A stretch of 64,000 nt of DNA from Mycobacterium innocens (lineage in GTDB: Bacteria > Actinomycetota > Actinomycetes > Mycobacteriales > Mycobacteriaceae), in NCBI RefSeq assembly GCF_900566055.1, contig NZ_UPHQ01000036.1:1-64000 (forward strand). Reading direction: 5' to 3'. Positions 46,727 to 56,590 of the stretch are shown here, piece by piece. The position numbers and the translations under genes were made by a program. A model generated the notes under the pieces. That model was not told the origin of the DNA. It worked only from the letters and a program-made list of their open reading frames with translations, and searched no databases. Within the stretch, counting starts at the first letter, position 1, and each line of letters begins with the position of its first letter.

Positions 46727-48093
46727 ATCAGGTCGAGGGCCCGAACGGCGCCGAAGACCCCGCATGTCCAGCAGACCAACGGCGCCACGGCGACCCAGGT
46801 CGCCAACTCCAGCGCCTCGACCCCTCGCCGGGCGACGGGCGAGAGCGACATCCCGGGAGCAACGAAGCCCAGAAACATCGCCGCGGCAGCCAGTATCGCG
46901 GTCAGCGCGGCGACCCAGACTCCGTGCCGCATCCAGTTCGCCGCAGCGATGAGGAACGCTATTGTGCCAGTGACGATTCCGCTGATGACGAGCACCAGCC
47001 ATCGTGTCCGGTGGCGGTGTGCACGGGCGCGCAGCAGCAACAGCGCGGCGGTGGTGGCGGCCAGGGGGACGGCGCGCTGGGTGATCAGCGCGGCGACGAT
47101 TGCCCCGATGGCGGCACAGCCGGAGAAGGTGGCCAGCAGGCTGGTCAGCCAGTAATCGGCCCGCATCGACTCGGTGGCCAGCACATCGGCTGGCGGCAGT
47201 TCGTCGGAGTCGTCGTGGTCGATCGCCGGTGGCAGCCGCGGCGACAAGCCCGCCAACGCAATGGACATCCGCCCGCACACTTCCAGCAGACCCAACGATG
47301 CCAGCGCGGCCCACGAACCGATGACATACACCGGCGCCGCGGTCATCACCCCTGCCAGCGCGGCGACCGCGATGACGGTCGCGCAGCCCCCTAAGGCGGT
47401 CAAAAGCCCTACGCCGCACCCGGTTACGCGAATCGCCAGCACCGCCACGACGGCCGCCGCCGTGGCGGCGAGCATGGCGTGCGGAATACCCGGGGCACCG
47501 GGCACCGCGAGCAGACCGGCAACCGCGACGAAGACCGTGGCGATCACGCTCAACGTGAGTGCGGCGATCGGGTCGCGGCGGATCCGCTGTGCAATGCCCG
47601 CAAGCAGCAGAGCGATCACGCCGGCCGCCGCCGCGCCACCCGCCGTCGCGCCATGTTGAGCACTGGCGCGCAACGCATCCCGGATCAGCACTCCGGACCC
47701 GGCACCGGTCACCACGCCGGCGGCCAGCGCACCGGTAAGCCGAGCTGTGCGCCGGCAAGGACGGTGAGCCGCGGAGCCCAGCATTGCCGACACCGCCGCG
47801 GCCAGGTCGTCGTGGCGTTGGGCGGGCGGCTCGGGAAGGGACCGGCTCAGCACCAGCACGGCACCATCCCGGATATCGCTTTCCGCCAGTGTCGTCGCCG
47901 ATGCGAGTATGTCCCCGCCCGGCGTGCACAGGTGGTAGCCCGTCGCGGTGTCCCGCGGGATGCGATCGCCCAGGACGTCGATGATCGGCGGGATCAACGC
48001 CGCGACCGGAAGCGCTGCGGGCAGTGACAGGTCGACGACCGTGGCGCCGGCGTGAACCGCGACGCGGCGCAGTCCCGGATCGGCTACAGACAA
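46723..48093 (-). CDS. eccD4: ESX-4 core membrane component EccD4
   Basis: The 456-residue product corresponds to Rv3448. A ubiquitin-like N-terminal domain (about residues 1-88, LRRVAVHAGATVVDLSLPAA) is followed by eleven or so membrane segments typical of EccD, the channel-forming subunit. It starts with TTG at 48093 and is coupled to mycP4 by an ATGA overlap. It is divergent from eccC4, with 116 bases between. No damage is seen. Confidence 0.93.
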   Translation of the reverse strand: MSVADPGLRRVAVHAGATVVDLSLPAALPVAALIPPIIDVLGDRIPRDTATGYHLCTPGGDILASATTLAESDIRDGAVLVLSRSLPEPPAQRHDDLAAAVSAMLGSAAHRPCRRTARLTGALAAGVVTGAGSGVLIRDALRASAQHGATAGGAAAAGVIALLLAGIAQRIRRDPIAALTLSVIATVFVAVAGLLAVPGAPGIPHAMLAATAAAVVAVLAIRVTGCGVGLLTALGGCATVIAVAALAGVMTAAPVYVIGSWAALASLGLLEVCGRMSIALAGLSPRLPPAIDHDDSDELPPADVLATESMRADYWLTSLLATFSGCAAIGAIVAALITQRAVPLAATTAALLLLRARAHRHRTRWLVLVISGIVTGTIAFLIAAANWMRHGVWVAALTAILAAAAMFLGFVAPGMSLSPVARRGVEALELATWVAVAPLVCWTCGVFGAVRALDLI

Positions 48094-48209
48094 CGGAGCT
48101 CCCCTCAGGTTCGGTCCAGCGGGACCTTAACCGGATTCCGCCGGAGTCGTTTCCGGTTGTGCACAGGTGACTTGCGGCCAGTCGCGGCGCTACCTAGCGT
48201 CGTCGCACT

Positions 48210-51200
48210 ATGACAGCCCAAGTGGCGGTCGCCGCACCACCGGAGGTGCCGCGATCCGCATCACCGGGTCTGCTGGTAAGCGTTGCGCCGCTTGCCATAT
48301 CGGTGGTGATGCTCGGCATTACGGCAGCGGCCTTCCTTTCGGGATCGTCGGCAACCCGCAGCCCCGTGTTTCTGGCGTTCCCCGCGATGACGGTGGCGTC
48401 GCTGGCCGTCACCGCGGTAACCGGCCTCGGCCGCGGCCGCGATAGCGGCCTGGACGGCGAGCGCCTGGACTACCTCCGATACCTGACCGGCCTGCGCGCT
48501 ATGGTCACCGAAATCGCCGTGGCACAGCATGGCTCACTGAATTGGACGCATCCCGAGCCCGACATGCTGTTCACCCTGGTCGGTGGACCGCGGATGTGGG
48601 AGCGCCGCCCGGCCGATGCCGACTTCTGCCGCGTGCGTGTCGGCCGTGGAACCCGGCCGCTGGCGACCCGCTTGGTGGCTCCGCAGCTGCCGGCCGGGCA
48701 GCGAGCCGATCCGGTCACCGTGACGGCGCTGCGTCGTTTTCTGCGCGCGCATTCGACGATTACCGATGCACCCGTCGCGCTGTCGTTGCTCGAGGCCGTC
48801 AGCATCGAGGGCGACGCGGCCCGGGTGCGTGGGCTGATCCGCGCGATGGTCTGTCAACTCGCGGTGCTGCACCCGCCGGATCAGGTAATGATCGCAGCGG
48901 TGGCCAGCGATCGGAATCGGGGACACTGGGACTGGCTGAAGTGGTTGCCGCACAACCAACATCAACGTTGTGTCGACGCGGTGGGCTCGGCTCGGATGGT
49001 GTATGCCACTTGGGCGGCTGCACACGCCTCGCTCAGCGGTGCGGCGCTGCCGACCGTGGTGATCGTCGACACCGACGAACCCGTCGGCGCTCACCTCGCC
49101 GGTGCGATTATCCTCGCGGTCGGCGGCTGCGGTGACGGTTCTTCCGTGGTGATCCGGCATGGCGGCGAGGCCGAGACGCCGGCGCGCGCGGACTGGATGG
49201 GGCCCGTCGACGCGCTGGTATGCGCTCGCCTGCTGGCGGCGTACCGGGCCAGCGATCGAGCCGACGGCAAGGCCGTCGGCTCAGAGTGGGCCAACCTGAA
49301 CGGCATTGGTGAGGTCGATGCCTTCGACCCGGCCGCCTGGTGGCGCAACCAGAACGTCGGAGACCGGCTCCGCGCGCCGATCGGAACCGGGACCGACGGC
49401 ACGCCCGTCGAACTGGACATCAAGGAACCCGCCGAAAACGGTATGGGGCCGCACGGCCTCTGTGTCGGCGCCACCGGGTCGGGAAAGTCGGAACTGTTGC
49501 GCACCGTCGCGCTGGGCATGATGGCGCGCAATTGCCCCGAGGTGCTCAATCTGCTGCTGATCGATTTCAAAGGCGGTGCGACGTTTCTCGACCTGGGACA
49601 GTCACCGCACGTGGCCGCGGTCATCACCAATCTGGCCGACGAGGCGCCGCTGGTCGCCCGGATGAAAGAGGCCCTGGCCGGCGAGATGAACCGTCGGCAA
49701 CAGCTGCTGCGGACGGCCGGCAACTTTGTCAGCGTGGCCGCCTACGAGAATGCGCGCCGCGGCGGCGCTCGACTGGCCGGCCTGCCGACGCTCTTCATCA
49801 TCGTCGACGAGTTCTCCGAGCTGCTGAGCCAGCACCCCGATTTCGCCGAGGTATTCGTCGCGATCGGCCGGCTCGGACGCTCGCTGGGGATGCATCTGTT
49901 GCTCGGCAGTCAGCGGCTCGACGAGGGCAGGCTGCGTGGGCTGGAAGCCCACCTGTCCTACCGGGTATGCCTGAAGACGTTGTCCCCCGGCGACTCACGG
50001 GCCGTCTTGGGAACACTCGACGCCTACGAGTTGCCCAATACTCCGGGCGCCGGGTGGCTGCGCACGGCCACCGGGGAGCTGACCCGGTTCCAGGCCGCGT
50101 TCGTTTCGGGACCGCTGCCGCCGCCCGCGGCTGCGGCTCGATCGGCCCTGCCGCCGGAGGTGCGGCTGTTCACATCGGAGCATGCCGGGGCGGTCACGGG
50201 TGCTGCCGAGGTGTGTGCCGAGCCGGCGCGCAGCGTGTTTCATGCGGTGTTAGACCGATTGGCCGGTCACGGTCCACCCGCACACCGAGTCTGGTTGCCG
50301 CCGCTGCAGGAGGCGCCGGCGCTGGATGCCCTATTGGCCGACGATGCGCGGCGCGAGCTGATGGTGCCGATCGCGGTCGTGGACCGGCCGTTTCACCAGT
50401 CCCGCTCGCCGCTGACTGTCGATTTGTCAGGGGCCGCAGGCCATGTCGCGGTCGTGGGGGCGACCCGGTCGGGCAAGTCGACCGCCTTGTGCACGTTGAT
50501 CACCGCACTGGCGGCCACCCACGATGCGGGCCGGGTCCAGTTCTACTGCCTGGACTTCGGCGGTGGCGTCCTGGCCTCGATCCGCGGCCTGCCGCATGTG
50601 GGGGCGGTTGCCGGACGGTCGGAGCCGGAGTTGGTCTGGCGCACGGTCGCCGAGCTGGAGTCGGTGCTGCGGTCGCGGGAGTCATCGGCATGCGAGCAAG
50701 GCGGGAGCTGCGGCCGGCCCGCCGACGTGTTTCTGGTGGTCGACGGCTGGGCAACGGTGCGCCACGAATTCGGCGAACTGGAGGAGCCGATCACCGCGCT
50801 TGCGGCACAGGGCCTTTCGTTCGGGATTCACGTGATGGTGTCGGCGTCGCGATGGGCGGAGATCAGGCCGTCGCTCAAGGACCACATCGGCACCCGGATC
50901 GAGCTGCGACTCGGAGAGCCCGCCGAATCCGAAGTGGATCGCAGGCAGGCGCAGCAGGTGCCCCGTGACCGGCCGGGACGCGGACTTGCGCCCGACGGTT
51001 CGCAGATGATGGTCGCCCTGCCCGGGCCGAACGGAGTCGATCTGTGTCGCCACCGCGGTGACGCGGTAGCGCCGCCGATACCGTTGTTGCCCGCGCGGGT
51101 GGACTACGGCAGCGTCCTGCGCCTCGCAGCCGACCAGCATATCCTGCTCGGTCTCGAAGAGCGCGAACTGCAGCCCGCTGCAATCGATTTCGACCATCAA

Positions 51201-51827
51201 TCCCATCTGGTGATTTTCGGCGACAACGAGTGCGGGAAGTCGGCCACGCTCCGCCTGCTGTGCCGGGAGATCGTCCGGGCCAGAACCCCTGCCCAGGCCC
51301 GACTCTTCATCGTCGACTACCGGCGCACCCTGCTCGGTGTTGTCGAGTCGGAACACCTCGGCGGCTATGCCATGTCGGCGCCGGCATTGGATGCAATGCT
51401 GCCGGGCGTGGTATCGCTGCTGCGGCAACGAATGCCGCCCACCGAGGTGAGCCAGGCGCAGTTGCGTACCAGGTCCTGGTGGGCCGGACCGGACATCTAT
51501 CTGGTGGTCGACGACTACGACCTGGTCGCCACAACCGCGGGTAACCCACTGCTGGCCGCGCTCGAATACCTTCCGTATGCAACGGATCTCGGACTGCACC
51601 TGGTGATTGCGCGGCGCAGCGGCGGAGCCGCACGAGCCATGTTCGAGCCACTGCTGGCGGGTCTGCGTGACTTCGGCTGCACGGCGCTGATGATGAGCGG
51701 ACGTCCGGAGGAGGGCGCGTTGTTCGGCACGAGCCGCCCGGGCCCGTTGCCCGCGGGCCGCGGTGTCCTGATCACCCGCACCGGTGACGAGCGACGGGTC
51801 CAGGTGGCGTGGAGTCCGCCGCCATGA
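48210..51827 (+). CDS. eccC4: ESX-4 secretion ATPase EccC4
   Basis: This 1205-residue FtsK/SpoIIIE-type ATPase corresponds to Rv3447c. Two N-terminal membrane segments lie at about 24-45 and 52-72. Three ATPase domains follow, with P-loops GATGSGKS (about 420-427), GATRSGKS (about 751-758) and GDNECGKS (about 1004-1011). Walker B segments include [10 protein letters not shown] and [11 protein letters not shown]. It drives export of Esx proteins. All three domains look intact. The stop overlaps the next start (ATGA). Confidence 0.95.
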   Translation: MTAQVAVAAPPEVPRSASPGLLVSVAPLAISVVMLGITAAAFLSGSSATRSPVFLAFPAMTVASLAVTAVTGLGRGRDSGLDGERLDYLRYLTGLRAMVTEIAVAQHGSLNWTHPEPDMLFTLVGGPRMWERRPADADFCRVRVGRGTRPLATRLVAPQLPAGQRADPVTVTALRRFLRAHSTITDAPVALSLLEAVSIEGDAARVRGLIRAMVCQLAVLHPPDQVMIAAVASDRNRGHWDWLKWLPHNQHQRCVDAVGSARMVYATWAAAHASLSGAALPTVVIVDTDEPVGAHLAGAIILAVGGCGDGSSVVIRHGGEAETPARADWMGPVDALVCARLLAAYRASDRADGKAVGSEWANLNGIGEVDAFDPAAWWRNQNVGDRLRAPIGTGTDGTPVELDIKEPAENGMGPHGLCVGATGSGKSELLRTVALGMMARNCPEVLNLLLIDFKGGATFLDLGQSPHVAAVITNLADEAPLVARMKEALAGEMNRRQQLLRTAGNFVSVAAYENARRGGARLAGLPTLFIIVDEFSELLSQHPDFAEVFVAIGRLGRSLGMHLLLGSQRLDEGRLRGLEAHLSYRVCLKTLSPGDSRAVLGTLDAYELPNTPGAGWLRTATGELTRFQAAFVSGPLPPPAAAARSALPPEVRLFTSEHAGAVTGAAEVCAEPARSVFHAVLDRLAGHGPPAHRVWLPPLQEAPALDALLADDARRELMVPIAVVDRPFHQSRSPLTVDLSGAAGHVAVVGATRSGKSTALCTLITALAATHDAGRVQFYCLDFGGGVLASIRGLPHVGAVAGRSEPELVWRTVAELESVLRSRESSACEQGGSCGRPADVFLVVDGWATVRHEFGELEEPITALAAQGLSFGIHVMVSASRWAEIRPSLKDHIGTRIELRLGEPAESEVDRRQAQQVPRDRPGRGLAPDGSQMMVALPGPNGVDLCRHRGDAVAPPIPLLPARVDYGSVLRLAADQHILLGLEERELQPAAIDFDHQSHLVIFGDNECGKSATLRLLCREIVRARTPAQARLFIVDYRRTLLGVVESEHLGGYAMSAPALDAMLPGVVSLLRQRMPPTEVSQAQLRTRSWWAGPDIYLVVDDYDLVATTAGNPLLAALEYLPYATDLGLHLVIARRSGGAARAMFEPLLAGLRDFGCTALMMSGRPEEGALFGTSRPGPLPAGRGVLITRTGDERRVQVAWSPPP

Positions 51828-53113
51828 GCACGCATCCCGTGGTGATCGAGGCCGGCCCCGGCGCCATCCGCCGACTGTGTTGCGGCGCAGGCGTTGTCGC
51901 CGACACCGAGGTGCCCGCGGCTGCCCTGGATGCGATCGACGACCCGGTGGCGCTGGTCGGTGAGCGGCCGGTCGCCGTCGCGGCACTGTGGTCGGCCACG
52001 TTGCGCAGACTGGCGCGCGACCACGGCGACGGCATGGTCGTCGTGCATCCGTCGTGGTGGCCGGTGGCGCGGGTAGGTGTGGTCACCAGGGCGGCCCGGG
52101 CGGTGGCCGCCGGTGAGATCGTGGTGCGGCCGCGGTCGTGGCTGCTCACCCGAGCCGCCGCTGACGCCGCCGCTGACGCCGCCGCTGACGCCGCCGCTGA
52201 CGCCGCCGCTGACGCCGCCGCTGACGCCGCCGCAGATACCGTCGTGGATACCGTCGTGGTGGAGATCGCGGATCGCTTGGTCGCTGTCGTCGGCTCCGAC
52301 GTGATGACCGCCGTGCCGCGCTTGGCGAAGGCTCGGGTGGTGGCCGACGAGGTCGCCGGGGTTGTCGCCGGCATGACCCGGGGCACCGGGGCCGCGGTGA
52401 TCATCGACGTGCCGGGCACCGTCGCGGGAGCGGCTGCGCTCGCGACGGCGATCGCGGGTGCGCTGCGCGGCCGCCAAGCCGTCGCCGAGGTCGATGATGC
52501 TCGACTGTGGCAGCTGGCGAAGGACACGACGGAGAAGCCGACGGGGTCCTCGGGTGGGTCCCCGGGTGTGGGGCGTGGAGCCCGCGCCGGCTGGTTCGCG
52601 GGGCTAGCGGCCGCCGGCGTCGCCCTGACGGTGCTGGTGGTAGCCGCAACGGCGCGTCACGGGGCGACGGCGGTGGCGGTGGCGCCGACGACGTTTCTGG
52701 TGGAGGGCCGCGTCGCGCTCACTGTCCCCGTCGGCTGGCCCACGCAGCGGGTGATCGGCGGGCCGGGTTCGGCTCGAGTGCAGCTCACGTCGCCGACAGA
52801 TCCCGAGGTGGCGTTGCACATCACCCAGTCGCAGGTGCCCGGGGAAACGCTGACGCAGACCGTCGAACGGTTGCGACGGGCCGTCGACGCCGAACCAGCC
52901 GGTGTGTTCGTCGACTTCAACCCGTCCGGCGCCAGCGCCGGCCGGTCCGCGGTGACCTACCGCGAGCTGCGCGCCGGACATGACGTGTGGTGGACGGTGT
53001 TGCTCGACGGCGGGGTCCGGATCAGCATCGGATGCCAGAGCAGACCCGGTGCGCAGGACGCCGTCCGCGACGTCTGTGAACGTGCCGTGCGGTCGGCGCA
53101 TGCGGTCGGCTGA
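51824..53113 (+). CDS. ESX-4-associated protein, Rv3446c-like, with AAAD repeat
   Basis: The 429-residue product corresponds to Rv3446c (type VII secretion-associated family TIGR03931). A soluble N-terminal part carries a 7-fold Ala-Ala-Ala-Asp repeat (about residues 111-138). One membrane segment follows ([15 protein letters not shown], about 262-280), then a C-terminal domain ([20 protein letters not shown]). Such proteins sit where EccE would in other ESX systems; the role is not settled. ATG 51824 overlaps the eccC4 stop. The 75 bases before esxU have no other gene. Confidence 0.85.
   Translation: MSTHPVVIEAGPGAIRRLCCGAGVVADTEVPAAALDAIDDPVALVGERPVAVAALWSATLRRLARDHGDGMVVVHPSWWPVARVGVVTRAARAVAAGEIVVRPRSWLLTRAAADAAADAAADAAADAAADAAADAAADTVVDTVVVEIADRLVAVVGSDVMTAVPRLAKARVVADEVAGVVAGMTRGTGAAVIIDVPGTVAGAAALATAIAGALRGRQAVAEVDDARLWQLAKDTTEKPTGSSGGSPGVGRGARAGWFAGLAAAGVALTVLVVAATARHGATAVAVAPTTFLVEGRVALTVPVGWPTQRVIGGPGSARVQLTSPTDPEVALHITQSQVPGETLTQTVERLRRAVDAEPAGVFVDFNPSGASAGRSAVTYRELRAGHDVWWTVLLDGGVRISIGCQSRPGAQDAVRDVCERAVRSAHAVG
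52154..52237 (+). repeat. 12-bp tandem repeat inside the Rv3446c-like gene
   Basis: The unit GCCGCCGCTGAC occurs six times without a mismatch (52154-52225). A seventh imperfect copy (GCCGCCGCAGAT, 52226-52237) follows. Each unit encodes AAAD, so copy changes keep the frame. Directly after it a second 12-bp unit (ACCGTCGTGGAT) is repeated once with a change. Copy number should vary between strains. Confidence 0.95.
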
Positions 53114-53188
53114 GCCGGGGCAATTTGAACGGAACCGAATCGCGTCGCCCGTAGTCGTATCTGGTGTGAACAACTGGAGAGGAAACAG

Positions 53189-53503
53189 GTGAGCCCGAAC
53201 GCACTGAATGCCGATTTCGACCTGATGCGGTCGGTCGCGGCCACGACGGACGCGCGCAACGAGGAAATCCGGGCGATGCTGCAGGCGTTCATCGGCCGGA
53301 TGAGCGGCGTGCCGGCGTCGACGTGGGGCGGGATGGCGGCCGCGCGATTCAAAGACGTGGTGGATCGCTGGAACGCCGAGTCGACGAGGCTGTACCACGT
53401 GCTGCATGCGATCGCCGAAACCATCCGGAATAACGAAGCCATGCTGCATGAGGCCGGTCAAAACCATGCCCACCATATCGCCGCCGCCGGCGGAACTCTG
53501 TGA
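53189..53503 (+). CDS. esxU: WXG100 protein EsxU
   Basis: The 104-residue ESAT-6-like protein corresponds to Rv3445c. It is a helical hairpin with the turn motif TWGG (W-x-G) near residue 46 and the [21 protein letters not shown]-terminal helix. The GTG start at 53189 has GGAGAGGAAA upstream. It forms a heterodimer with EsxT and is an ESX-4 substrate in the known system. It lies 21 bases before esxT. Confidence 0.93.
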   Translation: MSPNALNADFDLMRSVAATTDARNEEIRAMLQAFIGRMSGVPASTWGGMAAARFKDVVDRWNAESTRLYHVLHAIAETIRNNEAMLHEAGQNHAHHIAAAGGTL

Positions 53504-53524
53504 TCGAGAGGACCAGCATCCGAT

Positions 53525-53827
53525 ATGACCACCGACCCCGCCTTGTCGTACAACTTCGACGCCATCGAATACAGCGTTCGTCAGGAGATCCACACCACCT
53601 CGGCGCGTTTCAACGCCGCGCTCGAGGAACTGAGATCCCACATCGCGCCGCTGCAGCAACTCTGGACTCGGGAAGCGGCGGCGGCATACCAACTCGAGCA
53701 ACTCAGGTGGCATCAGGCGGCCAGCGCACTCAACGAGATCCTGGTCGGCTTGGGAAATGCCGTCCGCGACGGCGCCGAGGAGGTGGCGCACGCCGACCGC
53801 CGGGCAGCCGGTAGTTGGGGGCGCTAG
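53525..53827 (+). CDS. esxT: WXG100-family protein EsxT
   Basis: The 100-residue partner of EsxU corresponds to Rv3444c. The loop reads LWTREAAAAY, i.e. W-T-R instead of the classical W-x-G, as I also recall for the M. tuberculosis protein. The C-terminal helix ends RDGAEEVAHADRRAAGSWGR. The stop codon lies inside a 19-bp tandem duplication. In M. tuberculosis rplM follows directly; here 2.3 kb intervene. Confidence 0.93.
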   Translation: MTTDPALSYNFDAIEYSVRQEIHTTSARFNAALEELRSHIAPLQQLWTREAAAAYQLEQLRWHQAASALNEILVGLGNAVRDGAEEVAHADRRAAGSWGR

Positions 53828-53847
53828 GGGTAGTTGGGGGCGCTAGG
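53810..53847 (+). repeat. Perfect 19-bp tandem duplication across the esxT stop
   Basis: GGTAGTTGGGGGCGCTAGG at 53810-53828 is repeated without a mismatch at 53829-53847. The first copy contains the esxT stop TAG. The second copy is the first sequence of the AT-richer insertion that follows, so the duplication may be the scar of the insertion event. I find no third copy at the right side of the insertion. Confidence 0.95.
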
Positions 53848-53861
53848 CGACGCCTGAAGCT

Positions 53862-53902
53862 CTGTGCGGTCCCGGCGGAGGAGAGCCATCGGGACCGCAC
53901 AG
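53862..53902. terminator. 13-bp hairpin after esxT
   Basis: CTGTGCGGTCCCG (53862-53874) and CGGGACCGCACAG (53890-53902) pair perfectly across a 15-nt loop. The hairpin lies 35 bases after the esxT stop and may end ESX-4 transcription. No T-run follows. The next 167 bases, to 54069, are AT-richer and hold no gene I can support. Confidence 0.6.
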
Positions 53903-54069
53903 TAATGTAGGGAGCGCACGGCAACAGCGTCATTGTAGGTGCCTCGCTAGTTTGTGCGCCGCAAATGCCTTCGGCGCATTAAATTTGGATGTCCACTACC
54001 TACACAGCTTTACCCGATTTAGCAGCGCATTCGCCAACAAGCCGGTTTCGCTCAAGTAAATATCATGGG

Positions 54070-54540
54070 TTAATGGTGTAGCGCATCGCTCGCGATCAAG
54101 TAGGCATCGCAAAGCACTTCACCGTAGCCATACTTCGAGCATGGTTGACGCACAGCTTTGCCATTCCACGCAGCGGCAGCCGAATGTATTGCTGATTCCA
54201 CGCTATAGCTGCCAACAACGGATCGAGCAAGGGTTTGGTAAGCAAAATCGATTGCAGCTTCCAGATTCCATGGGCCGTCTGCGATTTGCAACGGTCCGCG
54301 GGTTATCGGTCTTCTAATACACCTAGGCACGAGAGTAGAAACTATCCACTCGATAGCACGTATTACACTTGGGCGTTGATGCATCTCAATCAGCAATATA
54401 GCGGCAAGTAATGCGGGAACGTCTACTACTGATCGTTCTGACGATGGAGCGCATCGCTGATCGACCAGTATTAACCGTTTACGGTATGTCCGCGAGTGGG
54501 ATAGGTGCTGAAGTTGCCACCGTAGCGGCTCGTCAATCAT
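54070..54540 (-). CDS. Hypothetical protein, possibly lysozyme-like
   Basis: The 156-residue product starts ATG at 54540, overlapping the stop of the upstream membrane-protein gene (ATGA). Visible pieces are LLAAILLIEMHQRPSVIRAI, RGPLQIADGPWNLEAAI and SAAAAWNGKAVRQPC...YGYGEV. A Glu followed by a G-P-x-Q-I loop and then a W/Y-N-G...Y segment is the order seen in goose-type lysozyme and SLT transglycosylase folds. On this basis I suggest a peptidoglycan hydrolase-like fold, with Glu near residue 53 as candidate catalyst. No signal peptide is evident. GC is clearly lower than in flanking genes. A longer frame starting at 54984 is not supported. Confidence 0.5.
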   Translation of the reverse strand: MIDEPLRWQLQHLSHSRTYRKRLILVDQRCAPSSERSVVDVPALLAAILLIEMHQRPSVIRAIEWIVSTLVPRCIRRPITRGPLQIADGPWNLEAAIDFAYQTLARSVVGSYSVESAIHSAAAAWNGKAVRQPCSKYGYGEVLCDAYLIASDALHH

Positions 54541-55166
54541 CTTGTTGTTTTGTGTGGCGGACCACCGCTGGGACGGCGTCGATGACGCCGCCATAAGTTG
54601 CGCTGCAGTGGGACGCGAAAGGCGGTCGCAGCGAGGGCCAGGACCACCCAGAAGGCCGATCCCGATAGCGATTCTCGTAGGAATTTGCCCGCGGGTTGAC
54701 CAGTAATTGCTTGGATTAGAGACAACAGGTTCGCGCCAAACATACCGAAAGCAACGATACTGACTATGTACAGAGTCCATACAAGGATCACCTGGCAGTC
54801 GGATTTCCGCGCGTATACAGGCAATGGGTGGCCGAAGGCCGGCCAGATTAGTAGGCAACCCGAAATCAAAAAAACGGCTGCGATATCGGATAATCGGTAA
54901 CGACAGAGGTGCAATATCACGCCTGAAGACACAACGTAGACGGCTCTCCGGGCAAATGAATTGAGTATTTCTTTGTCGTTCCATCGATAACCAGATCCGA
55001 AATCATTGAATACGACATCTATTATAGCAAAATACGGGCCAAAGAATCTGTTGTCGACCTTTATGGCCGCGGCAATAAATGTCGCAGGGATGATAATGAA
55101 TGGCCAAGAAAGGTGTTGGGGATCGAAAGACCACGAAATAAAGTTGCCAAGGCTAATAAACGCCAT
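54537..55166 (-). CDS. Hypothetical multi-pass membrane protein
   Basis: The 209-residue product has four or five hydrophobic segments, e.g. WPFIIIPATFIAAAI, LSDIAAVFLISGCLLIWPAF, VILVWTLYIVSIVAFGMFGA and SAFWVVLALAATAF. It has a basic C-terminus (RRHRRRPSGG). ATG 55166 is preferred over 55235, because AGGAG stands just upstream of it. I do not recognise the family. It is translationally coupled to the lysozyme-like gene, so the two products probably act together at the membrane. Codon and base use (many A/T third positions) differ from the neighbourhood and suggest transfer. Confidence 0.55.
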   Translation of the reverse strand: MAFISLGNFISWSFDPQHLSWPFIIIPATFIAAAIKVDNRFFGPYFAIIDVVFNDFGSGYRWNDKEILNSFARRAVYVVSSGVILHLCRYRLSDIAAVFLISGCLLIWPAFGHPLPVYARKSDCQVILVWTLYIVSIVAFGMFGANLLSLIQAITGQPAGKFLRESLSGSAFWVVLALAATAFRVPLQRNLWRRHRRRPSGGPPHKTTR

Positions 55167-55324
55167 ACTGCTCCTGCTGAAGCATCTTGGTCGTTGGGCC
55201 GTAGTTGGTGCGTGCCTGTATACAGAGTACGACATATCCCACTACCACGCGTTGGAGTGCTCTTACTGGGAGTACCATCGTGACTTGCTTACGAGGCCGA
55301 CTAGGCGGGGTGTTGAGGTATTGG

Positions 55325-55729
55325 ATGGACCATCCATATGAGCGACGTGACGCCTCGCCGGGGGTCTCGGCCCGGCAGATCGGTGTCGTAGTCCTTCAAC
55401 CGGATAGCCACGGTGTCGTTGCTGTAGAGACCCAGTCCGGGTCGATAAGCTGTCTTGTCCAACGCGATTGGGTTGCATGCGAGACGCCGCTAACGAACTG
55501 GCCTCTCCATGACGACGGGACGCCGTACCACAGTGTGGTCGGTTACGCGGATGGCTCGGTCGCGTGGGTGGACGGCCAGATGGGCGATGTGCCTAGAACT
55601 CGGCTCGATGACCGGGAGCACCGGGCATTAGGCTGGACCATAGTTGCTGTCGAGGACGGGGTGCGGTTCATCAACGACGAAACGGGACACGGAATATGCG
55701 TCACGACGAGGCGCGCGCACGGATTCTGA
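55325..55729 (+). CDS. Hypothetical protein with a mycobacterial TGHG-type C-terminus
   Basis: The frame from ATG 55325 gives 134 residues: SGSISCLVQRDWVACETPLT, WPLHDDGTPYHSVVGYADGS, then GWTIVAVEDGVRFINDETGH ending ICVTTRRAHGF. The middle and end resemble a family of small mycobacterial proteins, normally exported, whose C-termini read like GWTI..DGTRFTND.TGHGM. Here no signal peptide is present and the last motif is TGHGI, so the 5' end may be missing. It is divergent from the membrane-protein gene. Function unknown. Confidence 0.5.
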   Translation: MDHPYERRDASPGVSARQIGVVVLQPDSHGVVAVETQSGSISCLVQRDWVACETPLTNWPLHDDGTPYHSVVGYADGSVAWVDGQMGDVPRTRLDDREHRALGWTIVAVEDGVRFINDETGHGICVTTRRAHGF

Positions 55730-56146
55730 TCTCAACCCGGTTTCTCACGAGAGTTGGCTTTCACTCCCGTCGACCGTATGTCCCATCTCCCAACAGCCAA
55801 CTCGCAACAGTCAATCTGTCCTAGTTCTTGAGCCGTCTGTGGAAGCCATCACAACCCATTCGGATTGCTCGGCGGACTGTGGCGTTCCTGCTCGGCATGA
55901 ATCGTATGAATCTTTTTATCCTTGACAGAGCCAACTGCGGCGATCATGACATGCGGGAATCATCACCTGCGGCGATTTTGACCTGCGGGGATGACCGTCG
56001 GTAAGCTGCTTCGTTGGCGTGCGGTACGCCGGGGCCTCGGGTCAATGTCGGTCGCCGAGAACAAGCCCCCTTGGACCCACCAGGTCCAACCTGACCGGCG
56101 CCCGGGTCGCACCGGGATCCGCCCGAGAGAAAAGAAGGTAAGCGCT
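55730..56146. other. Intergenic region upstream of rplM
   Basis: These 417 bases hold no gene I can support. The left part is AT-richer and continues the insertion. It contains a TTGACA at 55922-55927 without a good -10 element, then the 32-bp degenerate tandem repeat at 55935-55998. The right part is high GC, returns to normal composition, and ends with GAGAAAAGAAGG before the rplM start. The rplM promoter must lie here. Confidence 0.6.
55935..55998 (+). repeat. Degenerate 32-bp tandem repeat before rplM
   Basis: Two adjacent 32-base units both begin CTGCGGCGAT and share TGAC, TGCGGG and ATnA at the same spacing, with about three quarters of positions identical. They lie 149-212 bases before the rplM start. 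They might be operator copies or a dispersed mycobacterial repeat. Confidence 0.6.
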
Positions 56147-56590
56147 GTGCCTACATACGCGCCCAAGGCGGGTGACACCACGAGGTCGTGGTACGTCATC
56201 GACGCCACGGACGTGGTGCTTGGCCGCCTTGCCGTCGCAGCGGCCAACCTGCTGCGCGGCAAGCACAAGCCGACGTTCGCGCCCAATGTCGACGGTGGCG
56301 ACTTCGTCATCATCGTCAACGCCGACAAGGTCGCCATCAGCGGCGACAAACTGCGCCACAAAATGGCTTACCGCCACTCGGGATATCCCGGCGGCCTGCG
56401 CAAGCGCACCATCGGCGAGCTGATGCAAAAACACCCGGATCGTGTGGTGGAAAAGGCGATCGTCGGGATGCTGCCCAAGAACAAGCTGAGCCGTCAGATC
56501 CAGCGCAAGCTGCGCGTCTACGCCGGGCCGGAGCATCCCCACACCGCGCAGCAGCCGGTTCCGTTCGAGATCAAGCAGGTGGCGCAGTGA
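56147..56590 (+). CDS. rplM: 50S ribosomal protein L13
   Basis: The 147-residue L13 starts GTG at 56147: [20 protein letters not shown]. It has [20 protein letters not shown] and the C-terminal signature [18 protein letters not shown]. It is an early 50S assembly protein. In other mycobacteria it follows esxT closely. The longer frame that starts at 55991 is not supported. Its stop overlaps the rpsI start. Confidence 0.97.
   Translation: MPTYAPKAGDTTRSWYVIDATDVVLGRLAVAAANLLRGKHKPTFAPNVDGGDFVIIVNADKVAISGDKLRHKMAYRHSGYPGGLRKRTIGELMQKHPDRVVEKAIVGMLPKNKLSRQIQRKLRVYAGPEHPHTAQQPVPFEIKQVAQ

Noticed and set aside
45428-47929. An 833-codon minus-strand frame
   Set aside because: Only the last 432 codons are MycP4; the rest is a shadow of eccD4 in another frame, rich in Arg/Gly as GC-rich shadows usually are.
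49340-50968. A 542-codon plus-strand frame inside eccC4
   Set aside because: Arg/Ala/Gly-biased composition and no motifs; eccC4 with three P-loops occupies this DNA.
52154-52237. Possible CRISPR-like array
   Set aside because: The units are 12 bp and contiguous with no spacers. It is a coding tandem repeat. No CRISPR array or cas gene is seen in the window.
54541-54984. N-terminal extension of the lysozyme-like gene to 304 residues
   Set aside because: That stretch is the membrane-protein gene read in another frame. The ATGA overlap at 54537-54540 supports the short form.
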